A stretch of 64,000 bases of DNA, from contig CALUIS010000013.1 of assembly GCA_944320765.1 (NCBI GenBank), positions 23,755-87,754 on the forward strand. Reading direction: 5' to 3'. Position numbers and translations under genes: made by a program. Under the pieces are notes generated by a model, which had not been told where the DNA came from, searched no databases, and saw only the letters and a list, made by a program, of their open reading frames with translations. This stretch comes from an uncultured Paraprevotella sp. Lineage in GTDB: Bacteria; Bacteroidota; Bacteroidia; Bacteroidales; Bacteroidaceae. Positions 51,547-60,716 of the stretch are shown here, piece by piece (position 1 is the first letter of the stretch; every line of letters starts with the position of its first letter).

Positions 51547-52850
51547 TGGATCTTCCATTTCATGAACCACCGTTCGTTGAAGGTGATGCCTACGTTGAGG
51601 CGCAGGTAGTTTTCTGTAATCAGGGACGAGGTCCCCGCCGTGGAGCGGCCCCATTGGAAGGCGATGTTTACGACCGAACGGTTGTTGATGTTGTTGGATA
51701 CGGGGAGGCCGAAGCCGGCGGTCACGTTGAACTCCCGTGGCCCTTCGTGTCCGTTGACTTTGAAGTAAGGCGTGGAGAATGACGCGCCTATGCGGTATTG
51801 CACCCGTTTGAGATATTTGTTGCTGTAGCGGTCGGGCAGGAAATCGCCTCCCACCGCGATGGCCGTGCGGTCCTGGTAGTTTTCCGATGTGCTTGTGAAC
51901 TTGTTGTCGATGATTTGCGGCATCTGCGCGTCTCCCCATTTCTGGCGGGTGACATCCACGCCAATCCGCCACTGGTCGTTGTGCGACCAGGCCAGGCCCG
52001 CCCCGAACGAGGTCGGCAGTTTGAACGCTTTTTCGATGGTGGCGTTTGTGGTGTCTCCGTTGGCCACGAAGCTGTAATAATGCGCCGGGGAGTTGATGGT
52101 GTGCCCGATGCCGTAGGTGGCTCCGAGGGTCAGGACGTCTTTTTTCCCGAGTTTGATGGGATATTGCAGGCCGACATCAATCTTATAGGACGACAAGTCG
52201 GCGGAGATTTGGCGGCGCAGTCCGTTGCTGGCACTGTTGGTCTCCCCGTTCGTGTAGAACGTTTGTGAGATGTTTTGGTCGTAGTTGCCCCAGATGTATC
52301 CGAAATTGGCGCCGACAGACAAGTCGGCCACCGGGTTCCACCCCAATCCCACGTAGACCTCATGCACTCCGCCGTCGCCGCTGTAGTTGTTGGTGTAGGT
52401 CATGGTGGAGCCGCTGGTGAAGTCCTCGCCCAGATATTTGCTTTCCGAGAAATTGTATCCGATGCTGGTGTAGGGCATGAAGCCGAATGAGAATCCCAGT
52501 CCGGGGCATAGGCGGAATCCCGCGTTGATGTAGTCCAGCGTGGTGTTGTGCGCGTTGATGCTGTTGTTGCCGCTTTTGAAGTTCGTGTTTTGCAGTGTGA
52601 TGCCTACGTCGAAGATGAAAGACAGAGAGTCGATGGCCGAATAAGAAGCCGGATTCTGCATGTTGAGGCGGTTCCCGTCGCGGAATCCCAGAGCCACTCC
52701 TCCCATGGCTTTGTTGAAACCTTGCGACTGGTCGCGCATGTTGCCCAGCCCGAAACGGGAATAAGGGGAGTTCGAGCCGTTGGTTTGTGCTGTGGCACAG
52801 AGTGTCGGGATGAGGAGTAGAATGCAGAGTGTAAGTCTATGGCTGCTCAT
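51543..52850 (-). CDS. Outer-membrane barrel protein, FadL/OmpP1-like
   Basis: 435 residues. Signal peptide cut near CATAQ. 'SPYSRFGLGNM...MGGVALGFRDGNRLNMQNPASYSAIDSLSFIFDVG' resembles the N-terminal plug region of OmpP1/FadL-type proteins; many amphipathic strands follow. May take up hydrophobic molecules or serve in envelope assembly. Between coaX (14-base overlap) and lptC (4-base overlap), so an envelope role in the same operon is likely. Confidence 0.8.
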   Translation of the reverse strand: MSSHRLTLCILLLIPTLCATAQTNGSNSPYSRFGLGNMRDQSQGFNKAMGGVALGFRDGNRLNMQNPASYSAIDSLSFIFDVGITLQNTNFKSGNNSINAHNTTLDYINAGFRLCPGLGFSFGFMPYTSIGYNFSESKYLGEDFTSGSTMTYTNNYSGDGGVHEVYVGLGWNPVADLSVGANFGYIWGNYDQNISQTFYTNGETNSASNGLRRQISADLSSYKIDVGLQYPIKLGKKDVLTLGATYGIGHTINSPAHYYSFVANGDTTNATIEKAFKLPTSFGAGLAWSHNDQWRIGVDVTRQKWGDAQMPQIIDNKFTSTSENYQDRTAIAVGGDFLPDRYSNKYLKRVQYRIGASFSTPYFKVNGHEGPREFNVTAGFGLPVSNNINNRSVVNIAFQWGRSTAGTSSLITENYLRLNVGITFNERWFMKWKIQ

Positions 52851-53568
52851 TATTATATGCTAATATTCGGTTTAGCCCTCTGGGCACGATGTATTTGTCT
52901 GCAAAGATGAGGTTTTTTATTTTGCTGTCAAAGTTAAAAATATCACCGCCCGTTAAAAAAACCAAAAGGGCGGGGCATTTCTCCTGAAAGTATTTGATGC
53001 GTCCCTCTATTTCGAATTTCATGCCTTGGATGACCCCCGAGCGGATGGACGTCTCGGTGTCGTAACCCACCTCCGGACTGGGGCCTTCGCTGTCTATCAG
53101 GGGCAGTTTGGCGGTGAAGGCGCGCAGGCTTTTCAGCCGCATCTGCAGTCCCGGCGAGATGCATCCCCCCTTGTAATGGCCGTTCCGGTCGATGAACTCG
53201 TAGGTCAGGCAGGTGCCGGCATCGACAATCAGGATGTCGTGTCCGGGATATTGCATGTAAGCGCCCACGGCGGCGGCCAGCCGGTCGGCGCCTAACGTGT
53301 CGGGCGTGCGGTAGTCGTTGGTGATGGGGATGGGGGTGTGCGCGTCCAGGTACAGCAGGGGGAAGTTGAGTTTTTTCAGTTGGCGTTCCGCTTCTCCGGT
53401 AATGCCGAACACGGTCCCTACGATGCCTTGTTTGAACGGATGTCTGGCCGCGAATTCCGGCAGGCGTTCCAGTGTCTCGTTCGAGGTCTTGATTTCCTCC
53501 ACGGGGGTGTCCCCGTCGAAAGCCACCAGTTTGGCCAGCGTGTTTCCTATGTCGATGATTAAATTCAC
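52837..53568 (-). CDS. coaX: Type III pantothenate kinase
   Basis: 243 residues from a GTG start giving MNLIIDIGNTLAKL, which matches the family's usual beginning; an in-frame TTG at 53592 would start within the promoter. ASKHA-fold marks: 'DIGNT', 'DTLGADRLAAAVGA', 'DAGTCLTYEFIDRNGHYKGGCISPG'. Phosphorylates pantothenate, the first step to coenzyme A. First gene of the operon running to ppiD. Confidence 0.93.
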   Translation of the reverse strand: MNLIIDIGNTLAKLVAFDGDTPVEEIKTSNETLERLPEFAARHPFKQGIVGTVFGITGEAERQLKKLNFPLLYLDAHTPIPITNDYRTPDTLGADRLAAAVGAYMQYPGHDILIVDAGTCLTYEFIDRNGHYKGGCISPGLQMRLKSLRAFTAKLPLIDSEGPSPEVGYDTETSIRSGVIQGMKFEIEGRIKYFQEKCPALLVFLTGGDIFNFDSKIKNLIFADKYIVPRGLNRILAYNNEQP

Positions 53569-53589
53569 GTGTGTTACACTTTGCGGCTG

Positions 53590-53597
53590 CAAAGTTA
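53590..53597 (-). promoter_or_regulatory. -7 box (TAACTTTG) for the coaX operon
   Basis: TAnnTTTG match on the minus strand 21 bases before the GTG start. It confirms the shorter start. No -33 box at the standard spacing. Confidence 0.55.
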
Positions 53598-53690
53598 ATC
53601 AAAAAAACACACGCGGGACGCAATCAGCGTCAAAAAGATGGGCGTGGCACATTTTTCTGCCACAGGAATGGGGGGAAAGATAAAATGCGC

Positions 53691-53698
53691 TAACTTTG
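53691..53698 (+). promoter_or_regulatory. -7 box (TAACTTTG) for the DUF4105 gene
   Basis: TAnnTTTG match 21 bases before the ATG at 53720, divergent from the coaX box. Confidence 0.5.
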
Positions 53699-53719
53699 CA
53701 GGGCAAAATGTGAAGTGAG

Positions 53720-54904
53720 ATGAGATTTTTGAGACTCTTGTGTTTTTCTACCTTATTATATATAATAGGGAATCTCCGTGCCGTTCCGGCGGATTCCATG
53801 CAGGTCAGCCTGCTGACCTGTTCTCCCGGCACAGAGGTCTATTCCTTGTATGGGCATACGGCCATACGCGTGAAGTCTTATGCCGCCGGAGGGCAGGATT
53901 GGGTGTTCAATTACGGCGTGTTCAGTTTCGACCAGCCGCATTTCATCTGGCGTTTCGCGTTGGGGGAGTGCGACTATCAGATTGGCGCGCTTCCTTATCC
54001 CTATTTTGCGGAGGAGTATGAGGAACGCGGATCGGCCGTATACGAGCAGGTCTTGAACCTGACGCCGGATGAAAAGCGGAGAGTATGGGATTTCCTTGTC
54101 GGGAACATGCGTCCGGAGAATCGGGAATACCGCTATAATTACCTGTATGACAACTGTACGACCCGGGCGCGTGACTGTGTGGAAAAGTCCGTGGACGGGG
54201 AAATCGTTTATCCGGAGTCGGATTCCGTGCGTACGTTCCGCGGCATCATCCATCAGTATACCGTAGACTATCCTTGGGCGGAGTTGGGCAATGACATTTG
54301 CCTGGGCGTTCAGGCCGACCGTCCCATATCGGAACGGGAGGAGATGTTCGCTCCTTTTTATCTTTTGGATTATGTGGGCGGGGCGGTGATTCGTGATGCG
54401 GCAGGCCGCGAGCGTCCTTTGGTGTTGTCCACGTCCGAAATCGTAAAAGGCGAGGCTGTGCGGGTTCGTCCGGAATTCCCATTGTCTCCGGCTTGGGCTG
54501 CCTGGTTGCTTTTTGCCTTCGTGGCGGCGTTGACTGTGGCGGAACGGCTGCGCCACGCCAGTTTCTGGCTGTTGGACATCCTGCTGATGGCCTTGGTGGG
54601 AGCGATAGGGCTTGTGGTCACATTCCTGTTTTTCTTCTCCGCTCATCCCACGGTAGGGTCGAATTGGCAGATTTGGGTGTTCAATCCCGTCCCTCTGTTG
54701 GCGATGCCTTGGGTGGTCCGTTGTGCGATAAGGGGGGAAAAGACGCGGTATCATCGGTGGAACATCTTTGTTTTAATCTTTTTTATGATTTTTTCCGCTT
54801 TCATACCGCAAGATTTTTGCGTGGTAGTTGTACCTTTGGCCCTGACTTTGCTGCTACGTTCTTGTAGCTATGAGTTAAGCTACCTAAAACAAGGAAAAAA
54901 GTGA
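53720..54904 (+). CDS. DUF4105 membrane protein
   Basis: 394 residues. Signal peptide, then the DUF4105 domain (about 28-190) with 'LLTCSPGTEVYSLYGHTAIRVKS', 'DWVFNYGVFSFDQPHFIWRFALGECDYQIG', 'YNYLYDNCTTRARDCVEK'; the His and Cys in these blocks form the conserved cysteine-protease-like set. Four membrane segments follow in the C-terminal 150 residues. Related DUF4105 proteins have been implicated in lipoprotein acylation, which I infer might apply here. Three bases before the next gene. Confidence 0.85.
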   Translation: MRFLRLLCFSTLLYIIGNLRAVPADSMQVSLLTCSPGTEVYSLYGHTAIRVKSYAAGGQDWVFNYGVFSFDQPHFIWRFALGECDYQIGALPYPYFAEEYEERGSAVYEQVLNLTPDEKRRVWDFLVGNMRPENREYRYNYLYDNCTTRARDCVEKSVDGEIVYPESDSVRTFRGIIHQYTVDYPWAELGNDICLGVQADRPISEREEMFAPFYLLDYVGGAVIRDAAGRERPLVLSTSEIVKGEAVRVRPEFPLSPAWAAWLLFAFVAALTVAERLRHASFWLLDILLMALVGAIGLVVTFLFFFSAHPTVGSNWQIWVFNPVPLLAMPWVVRCAIRGEKTRYHRWNIFVLIFFMIFSAFIPQDFCVVVVPLALTLLLRSCSYELSYLKQGKK

Positions 54905-54907
54905 GAC

Positions 54908-56494
54908 ATGCATTATAGGAACTATCGTTTTCTGACTCCGCTGATACTGGTGTTGACGTGGGCTAATATGGAAGCCCAGACGTCAAGTCCGGTCCCGCGT
55001 CTGGTGGTCAATGTGACGATAGACCAGTTGCGTGCGGATTACATGGAAGCCTTCTCCCCGCTGTTCGGGAACGGGGGCTTCAACAAGGTCATGCGCGACG
55101 GGCGGAGCTATATGGATGCGGCCTATCCTTTCTCCCATGTGGACCGTGCGTCGGCTGTGGCTTGCCTCGTGACGGGTTCCGTGCCGTATGACAACGGTAT
55201 TGTGGGGGAGGAGTGGATGGACCGCAAGACGCTTCGTCCCAAGTTCTGCGTGGACGACGGGGAGTTCCAGGGATGGCTGACTTCCGAACGCTATTCCCCG
55301 GCTTCGTTGAACGTGTCGACCATTACCGATGAATTGAAGATGGCCACCGGCGGCCGGGCCATCGTCTATAGCATAGCCCCCACGGCGGACGCGGCCATAC
55401 TGGCGGCGGGACATGCGGCCGACGGCGCGTTTTGGATAGACGACGCGTCAGGGCAGTGGAGCAGTACTTCTTATTATGGGCAGTATCCGGATTGGGCTTT
55501 GCGCTATGATGTGTCCGAACGGTTGTCCAGCCGCATCTCGGAGACCGTGTGGCGTCCGGTCAGCCCTATCGTGGAGAACTTCAACTATTTTATCTCCCCG
55601 CAGGACAGCAAGGGCTTCACCCATAAGTTTACGGGAGACCGTAAGATTCAGGAGTTCAAGACCAGCGCCTATGTGAATGACGAGGTGAACCGTTTTGCCA
55701 AGCATTGCCTGGAGCATACGGAACTGGGGAAGGACAAGGTGACGGATTACTTGGCGTTGACCTATTATGCCGGGACTTTCGACCACAAGCCTGTGGCGGA
55801 ATATCCTGTGGAACTGCAGGATACGTACGTGCGTCTCGACATGGAACTGGCCGAGCTGATTTCCCTTTTGGAACGGAAAGTCGGTGCGGGGCGTTTCCTG
55901 ATGGTGATTACTTCCACGGGGTATACCGATGAGGAATGTACGGACCTGGCCAAGTACCGGATTCCGACGGGGACTTTTAGCATCACCAAGGCTTCCGCTT
56001 TGCTGAACATGTACCTGATGGCCGTATATGGCCAGGGGCAGTATGTGGAGGCGGAGTACGGGTCCCAGTTGTTCTTGAACCAGAAGCTGATAGAGGACAA
56101 GCAGTTGAACCTGGGCGATGTGCTGACCCGTTCGCAGGCGTTCCTGATACAGATGGCGGGGGTGAAGGATGTGTATACTTCCCAGCGTCTGGCCTTGTCG
56201 GCCGGTGAGGCGGCCATCCGGCGTCTGCGCAACAGTTTCAACCAGATGCGTTCGGGCGACATTTTCATCGAGGTGTCTCCGGGCTGGAAGGTCGTGAACG
56301 AGGAGACGCATGTGGAGACGTTGTCCAAGGCTCCTTATGTGGGTTTTCCCCTGTTCTTTTATGGATGCAACGTGCGTCCTGAAACGGTGAAAGTGCCGGT
56401 GACGGTGGATTGCGTCGCACCGACGGTGGCCCGTTTCATGCGTATCCGTGCTCCCAATGCCTGTGTGGCTGTGCCTTTGTCCGCCATTCGCTGA
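54908..56494 (+). CDS. PafA-like alkaline phosphatase superfamily protein, catalytic residues apparently lost
   Basis: 528 residues. Signal peptide cut near NMEAQ. Overall match to PafA-type periplasmic phosphatases: 'VVNVTIDQLRADYMEAFSPLFGNGGFNKVMRDG', 'TGSVPYDNGIVGEEWMD', 'AYVNDEVNRFAKHCLEHTELGKDKVTDYLALTYYAG', 'LFFYG'. The first metal Asp (TIDQL) is present, but the block that should hold the nucleophile Thr before GHAS reads 'HVDRASAVACLVTG', the second Asp-His pair reads 'STGYTDEE' instead of TADHG, and no His stands at the C-terminal site. It may bind but not cleave phosphate esters. Co-transcribed with the DUF4105 gene by spacing. Confidence 0.8.
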   Translation: MHYRNYRFLTPLILVLTWANMEAQTSSPVPRLVVNVTIDQLRADYMEAFSPLFGNGGFNKVMRDGRSYMDAAYPFSHVDRASAVACLVTGSVPYDNGIVGEEWMDRKTLRPKFCVDDGEFQGWLTSERYSPASLNVSTITDELKMATGGRAIVYSIAPTADAAILAAGHAADGAFWIDDASGQWSSTSYYGQYPDWALRYDVSERLSSRISETVWRPVSPIVENFNYFISPQDSKGFTHKFTGDRKIQEFKTSAYVNDEVNRFAKHCLEHTELGKDKVTDYLALTYYAGTFDHKPVAEYPVELQDTYVRLDMELAELISLLERKVGAGRFLMVITSTGYTDEECTDLAKYRIPTGTFSITKASALLNMYLMAVYGQGQYVEAEYGSQLFLNQKLIEDKQLNLGDVLTRSQAFLIQMAGVKDVYTSQRLALSAGEAAIRRLRNSFNQMRSGDIFIEVSPGWKVVNEETHVETLSKAPYVGFPLFFYGCNVRPETVKVPVTVDCVAPTVARFMRIRAPNACVAVPLSAIR

Positions 56495-56598
56495 CGAAGG
56501 CCCTTTGATGGTATTTCCTTTATATATAATTGAAAGTAGACGGTTGTGCCGGAAAGGCGCAAAGTCTGTGGTGTTGAATAAGAAACAAAGCAAGATAT

Positions 56599-59500
56599 AT
56601 GGATATAAACAAATTTTTGAGCAAGCTTTTCGGCAACAAGTCCACGCGGGACATGAAGTTGATTCAGCCGATTGTGGAAGAAGTCAAGAAAGCTTATCCT
56701 GCCATTCAGGCATTGAGTAACGATGAGTTGCGCGCCAAGACGCAGGAAGTGAAGAAGTACGTGCAGTCTTCGGCCGATGACATCAAGGCGAAGATTGCGG
56801 AGGTGAAGGCTAAGGTGGAGGAGACACCGATTGAGGACCGTTCCTCGCTCTTCACGCAAATAGACAAGTTGGAGAAAGACGTGCTGGAACGTTACGAGAA
56901 GGCCCTGAACGAGGTCCTGCCCGTGGTGTTCTCCATCGTGAAGTCCACGGCCGAGCGTTTTGCCACCAACGAGGTGGTGTGCGTCACGGCCAACGATTTC
57001 GACCGCGAGCTGGCGGCCAGGTTCGATTTCGTGGACATCGAGGGCGACACGGCCCGCTACCACAACCATTGGGTGGCCGGCGGAAATGACACGGTGTGGA
57101 ACATGATACACTATGACGTGCAGCTTTTCGGCGGCGTTGTCCTGCACCAAGGCAAAATCGCCGAGATGGCCACGGGCGAGGGTAAGACGTTGGTGGCCAC
57201 CCTGCCGGTGTTCCTGAACGCCCTGACGGGCAACGGCGTGCATGTGGTGACGGTGAACGACTATCTGGCCAAGCGCGACTCCGAATGGATGGGGCCGCTT
57301 TATATGTTCCACGGCCTGAGCGTGGACTGCATCGACAAGCACCAGCCCAACAGTGAGGCCCGCCGCCGCGCTTACATGGCGGACATCACCTTTGGTACGA
57401 ACAACGAGTTCGGTTTCGACTATCTCCGTGACAACATGGCCACGAACCCCAAGGACCTGGTGCAGCGCGCGCACAATTATGCCATCGTGGACGAGGTGGA
57501 CTCTGTGTTGATTGACGATGCGCGTACGCCGCTGATCATTTCCGGTCCCGTACCCAAGGGTGACGACCAGCTGTTCGAGCAATACCAACCCTTGGTGGAA
57601 AGGCTGGTGGGCGTGCAGCGCCAGTTGGCCACGCAATACCTGGCCGAGGCCAAGCAGATGATCGCTTCGGGCGACAAGGCGAAGGTGGAGCAGGGCTTCC
57701 TGCAGCTTTACCGCAGCCACAAGGCGTTGCCCAAGAACAAGCCGCTGATCAAGTACCTCTCTGAGCAGGGCATCAAGTCCGGTATGCTGAAGACCGAGGA
57801 AATCTACATGGAGAACAACAACAAGCGTATGCCCGAGGCGGTGGAGCCGTTGTACTTCGTGGTGGACGAGAAGTTGAACAGCGTGGACCTTACGGACAAG
57901 GGCTTTGCCTGGCTGGCCAACGCCACCTCCGACCCCAACCTGTTCGTCATGCCGGACATCACCTCCGAGATGGCGGCTTTGGAGGCAGACCAGGCCCTGA
58001 GTGACGAGGAGCGTGTGATGAAGAAAGACCAGCTGTATTCGGAATATGCCGTGAAGAGCGAACGTATGCACACCCTGCAGCAGCTCCTGAAGGCCTACAC
58101 GATGTTCAACCGCGACGACGAGTATGTCGTGATAGACGGCGAGGTGAAGATCGTGGACGAGCAGACGGGCCGTATCATGGACGGACGACGCTGGAGCGAC
58201 GGCCTGCATCAGGCGGTGGAGGCCAAGGAGCATGTGAAGATACAGGCGGCCACACAGACTTTCGCCACCATCACCTTGCAGAACTATTTCCGCATGTACC
58301 ATAAGCTGGCCGGTATGACCGGTACGGCGGTGACCGAGGCCGGCGAGTTCTGGAGCATCTACAAGCTGGATGTGGTGGAGATTCCGACGAACCGTCCGGT
58401 GGCGCGTATCGACATGAACGACCGGGTGTACAAGACGCAGCGCGAGAAATACAAGGCGGTCATCGAGGAGATAGAATCCTTGATTAAGGCCGGGCGTCCG
58501 GTCTTGGTCGGCACGACCTCGGTGGAGATTTCCGAGATGCTGAGCAAGATGCTCCAGATGCGCAAGATACCGCACAACGTGCTGAACGCCAAGCTCCACC
58601 AGCAGGAGGCCGACATCGTGGCCAAGGCGGGGCAGAGCAGCACGGTGACGATTGCCACCAACATGGCCGGTCGTGGTACGGACATCAAGCTGAGCGACGA
58701 GGTGCGCGAGGCCGGCGGTCTGGCCATCATCGGTACGGAGCGTCATGAGAGCCGCCGCGTGGACCGCCAGTTGCGCGGACGTGCCGGCCGCCAGGGCGAC
58801 CCGGGTTCTTCCGTCTTCTTCGTGTCGCTGGAAGACAAGCTGATGCGTCTGTTCGCCAGCGAGCGTATCGCCAAGGTGATGGACCGTCTGGGCTTCGAGG
58901 ACGGCGAGATGATTGAGCACAAGATGATCAGCAACGCCATCGAGCGGGCGCAGAAGAAGGTGGAGGAGAACCACTTCGGTGTCCGCAAGCGCCTGTTGGA
59001 GTACGACGACGTGATGAACAAGCAGCGTACGGTGATTTACGAGAAGCGCCGCCACGCCTTGATGGGCGAGCGCATCGGCATGGACATCGCCAACATGATT
59101 TGGGACCGTTGCGTGAACATCATCGAGAACAACGATTATGCGGGCTGCAAGGACTGCTTCCTCGAGGTGATGGCCATGGAAGTGCCTTTCACGGAGAAGG
59201 AGTTTGACGAGATGAAGCGCGAGGACCTGTGCGAGAAGGCTTTCCAGGCTGCCATGGACCGCTTCCGCCAGAAGACCGACATGCTGGCCGCCGTGGCCCA
59301 GCCGGTCATCAAGCAGGTGTACGAGGCGCAGGGCCACATGTACGAGAACATCATGGTGCCCATCACCGACGGTCGCCGCATCTACCAGATTTCCACGCCG
59401 CTCAAGGAGGCTTACGAGACCGAGAGCAAGTCCATCGTGAAGGCGTTCGAGAAGGCCATTCTCCTGCACACCATCGACGAGGCGTGGAAGGAGAACCTGC

Positions 59501-59895
59501 GTGCGTTGGACGAGTTGAAGCATTCCGTGCAGAACGCCAGCTACGAGCAGAAAGACCCGCTCTTGATTTTCAAGCTGGAGAGCGTGAAGCTGTTCGACGC
59601 CATGGTGGACAAAATCAACAACCAGACCGTGAGCGTGCTGATGCGCGGCCAGATTCCGGTGCAGCAGCCGGAGCAGGTACGCGAGGCCGCGCCCGAACCC
59701 GCGCCGCGTCAGGAGAAGTACGTGGAGTCGCGTGAGGACTTGACCGACCCGGACCAGCAGGCGGCTGCCAGCCGCGACACACGCGAGCAGCAGAAGGCGC
59801 AGCCCGTGGTGGCCGACAAGCTTCCGGGGCGCAACGACCCGTGTCCGTGCGGTAGCGGCAAGAAGTTCAAGAACTGCCATGGCCGCGGGCTGTAG
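56599..59895 (+). CDS. secA: Preprotein translocase ATPase SecA
   Basis: 1098 residues, the long Bacteroidetes form. Walker A '[14 protein letters not shown]' near residue 190, '[20 protein letters not shown]' near 297, preprotein-binding domain, second ATPase half with '[18 protein letters not shown]' and '[13 protein letters not shown]...[16 protein letters not shown]', helical scaffold, and a C-terminal zinc finger '[16 protein letters not shown]' that binds SecB or lipid. Drives export through SecYEG. 104 bases downstream of the PafA-like gene; a TTTG-N17-TATAATTG candidate lies at 56504-56532. Confidence 0.98.
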   Translation: MDINKFLSKLFGNKSTRDMKLIQPIVEEVKKAYPAIQALSNDELRAKTQEVKKYVQSSADDIKAKIAEVKAKVEETPIEDRSSLFTQIDKLEKDVLERYEKALNEVLPVVFSIVKSTAERFATNEVVCVTANDFDRELAARFDFVDIEGDTARYHNHWVAGGNDTVWNMIHYDVQLFGGVVLHQGKIAEMATGEGKTLVATLPVFLNALTGNGVHVVTVNDYLAKRDSEWMGPLYMFHGLSVDCIDKHQPNSEARRRAYMADITFGTNNEFGFDYLRDNMATNPKDLVQRAHNYAIVDEVDSVLIDDARTPLIISGPVPKGDDQLFEQYQPLVERLVGVQRQLATQYLAEAKQMIASGDKAKVEQGFLQLYRSHKALPKNKPLIKYLSEQGIKSGMLKTEEIYMENNNKRMPEAVEPLYFVVDEKLNSVDLTDKGFAWLANATSDPNLFVMPDITSEMAALEADQALSDEERVMKKDQLYSEYAVKSERMHTLQQLLKAYTMFNRDDEYVVIDGEVKIVDEQTGRIMDGRRWSDGLHQAVEAKEHVKIQAATQTFATITLQNYFRMYHKLAGMTGTAVTEAGEFWSIYKLDVVEIPTNRPVARIDMNDRVYKTQREKYKAVIEEIESLIKAGRPVLVGTTSVEISEMLSKMLQMRKIPHNVLNAKLHQQEADIVAKAGQSSTVTIATNMAGRGTDIKLSDEVREAGGLAIIGTERHESRRVDRQLRGRAGRQGDPGSSVFFVSLEDKLMRLFASERIAKVMDRLGFEDGEMIEHKMISNAIERAQKKVEENHFGVRKRLLEYDDVMNKQRTVIYEKRRHALMGERIGMDIANMIWDRCVNIIENNDYAGCKDCFLEVMAMEVPFTEKEFDEMKREDLCEKAFQAAMDRFRQKTDMLAAVAQPVIKQVYEAQGHMYENIMVPITDGRRIYQISTPLKEAYETESKSIVKAFEKAILLHTIDEAWKENLRALDELKHSVQNASYEQKDPLLIFKLESVKLFDAMVDKINNQTVSVLMRGQIPVQQPEQVREAAPEPAPRQEKYVESREDLTDPDQQAAASRDTREQQKAQPVVADKLPGRNDPCPCGSGKKFKNCHGRGL

Positions 59896-59945
59896 GCCAC
59901 GTGAACGATAAAGGCAAACGATAGGACTTAAAATAGGATTGTGGA

Positions 59946-60075
59946 CTGCTCCGCCTGAAAGGGGGGCCGGCCCGGAGGGCCTGAGGGGTCTCACGCCCAC
60001 GGATTCACACGCTGAAAGTGTGTTTCGTGGACGTGAGGCCCCTCGGTCGTTTCACGACATCCCTTTTCAGGCGGG
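59946..60075 (-). repeat. Structured palindromic repeat, family A, copy 2
   Basis: Reverse-oriented counterpart of 6669-6804, 50 bases after secA. Side hairpins at 59969-59981 (GGCCC-gga-GGGCC) and 60046-60058 (GTCGT-ttc-ACGAC) keep their stems while changing bases relative to copy 1: T-A to C-G in one, C-G to T-A in the other. Outer stem CCGCCTGAAAGGGG / CCCTTTTCAGGCGG and inner stem CTGAGGGGTCTCAC / GTGAGGCCCCTCGG are also kept. Confidence 0.85.
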
Positions 60076-60145
60076 GGATTCGGGCCGATTGCGGGCATTC
60101 ATGCGTTTTTTTTGCATGGAACGCTCCCTTATTCTGTTTTTTTTG

Positions 60146-60153
60146 TAACTTTG
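60146..60153 (+). promoter_or_regulatory. -7 box (TAACTTTG) for the small conserved protein
   Basis: TAnnTTTG match 28 bases before the ATG at 60182; no -33 box at the standard spacing. Confidence 0.5.
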
Positions 60154-60181
60154 GGATGCTTAATATGAAAGGAACGTAGTT

Positions 60182-60622
60182 ATGAAAGCCACATCACAAA
60201 CCATCCAGCAGATTGAACGCGCACTCCACAAGGTCGCATCCAAGTATCCCGAAGGCCAGGAGGACATGGTCCTGACCGACATTCATCTTCAGGCCAATGC
60301 GGACTCCGGGGAGTTGCTGGCCTTCAATGACGACGACGAGGAGCTGACCCGTTGCGTGGTGGAACAGTGGATAGGGAACGGCGACGACAATTTCTACAAG
60401 GAAATCACGCCCGTGTTGCGCCAGTGTGTCGCCGGCATGAAGGAGACGTGGGAGAAGTCGTCCATCCTGAAGCCCTTTTCTTTCGTGCTGGTGGACGATG
60501 ACAAGGAGACGGTCTGTGATTTGTTCCTGGTGGACGACGACACGATGATTGTGGACGGCGAGCTGCTGAAGGGCTTGGACGAGGATTTGGACGCGTTTCT
60601 GAAGAAGCTGTTGGCGGAATAA
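60182..60622 (+). CDS. Conserved hypothetical protein, acidic, 146 residues
   Basis: No signal peptide or membrane segment; cytosolic. Predicted alternation of helix (TIQQIERALHKVASKYP) and strands (DMVLTDIHLQAN, GELLAFNDDD, SFVLVDDDKETVCDLFLVDDDTMIVDG), closing with helix 'DEDLDAFLKKLLAE'. Very acidic in the second half (repeated Asp-Asp-Asp). I recall similar proteins in Bacteroides without function. A strong hairpin follows, shared with the convergent pyrophosphatase gene. Confidence 0.7.
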   Translation: MKATSQTIQQIERALHKVASKYPEGQEDMVLTDIHLQANADSGELLAFNDDDEELTRCVVEQWIGNGDDNFYKEITPVLRQCVAGMKETWEKSSILKPFSFVLVDDDKETVCDLFLVDDDTMIVDGELLKGLDEDLDAFLKKLLAE

Positions 60623-60655
60623 AAAAGACACGCCAAACGAAGAGGGCATGTCTAT

Positions 60656-60704
60656 TTGAATTGCCCCGCCTTGCAAGGGATTCCTGCAAGGCGGGGCAAT
60701 TCAA
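60656..60704. terminator. Perfect 20-bp hairpin between convergent genes
   Basis: TTGAATTGCCCCGCCTTGCA pairs without mismatch with its complement across a nine-base loop (AGGGATTCC). On the plus strand a T-rich stretch follows (TTGTTTCTTGATTT). Serves the 60182 gene and perhaps the opposing hppA. Confidence 0.85.
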
Positions 60705-60716
60705 TTGTTTCTTGAT

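Noticed and set aside
56359..60000. A 1213-codon open frame on the minus strand
   Set aside because: It is the reverse shadow of secA. GC-rich codons leave the opposite strand free of stops; the product is rich in His, Leu, Val and Arg without domain signals.
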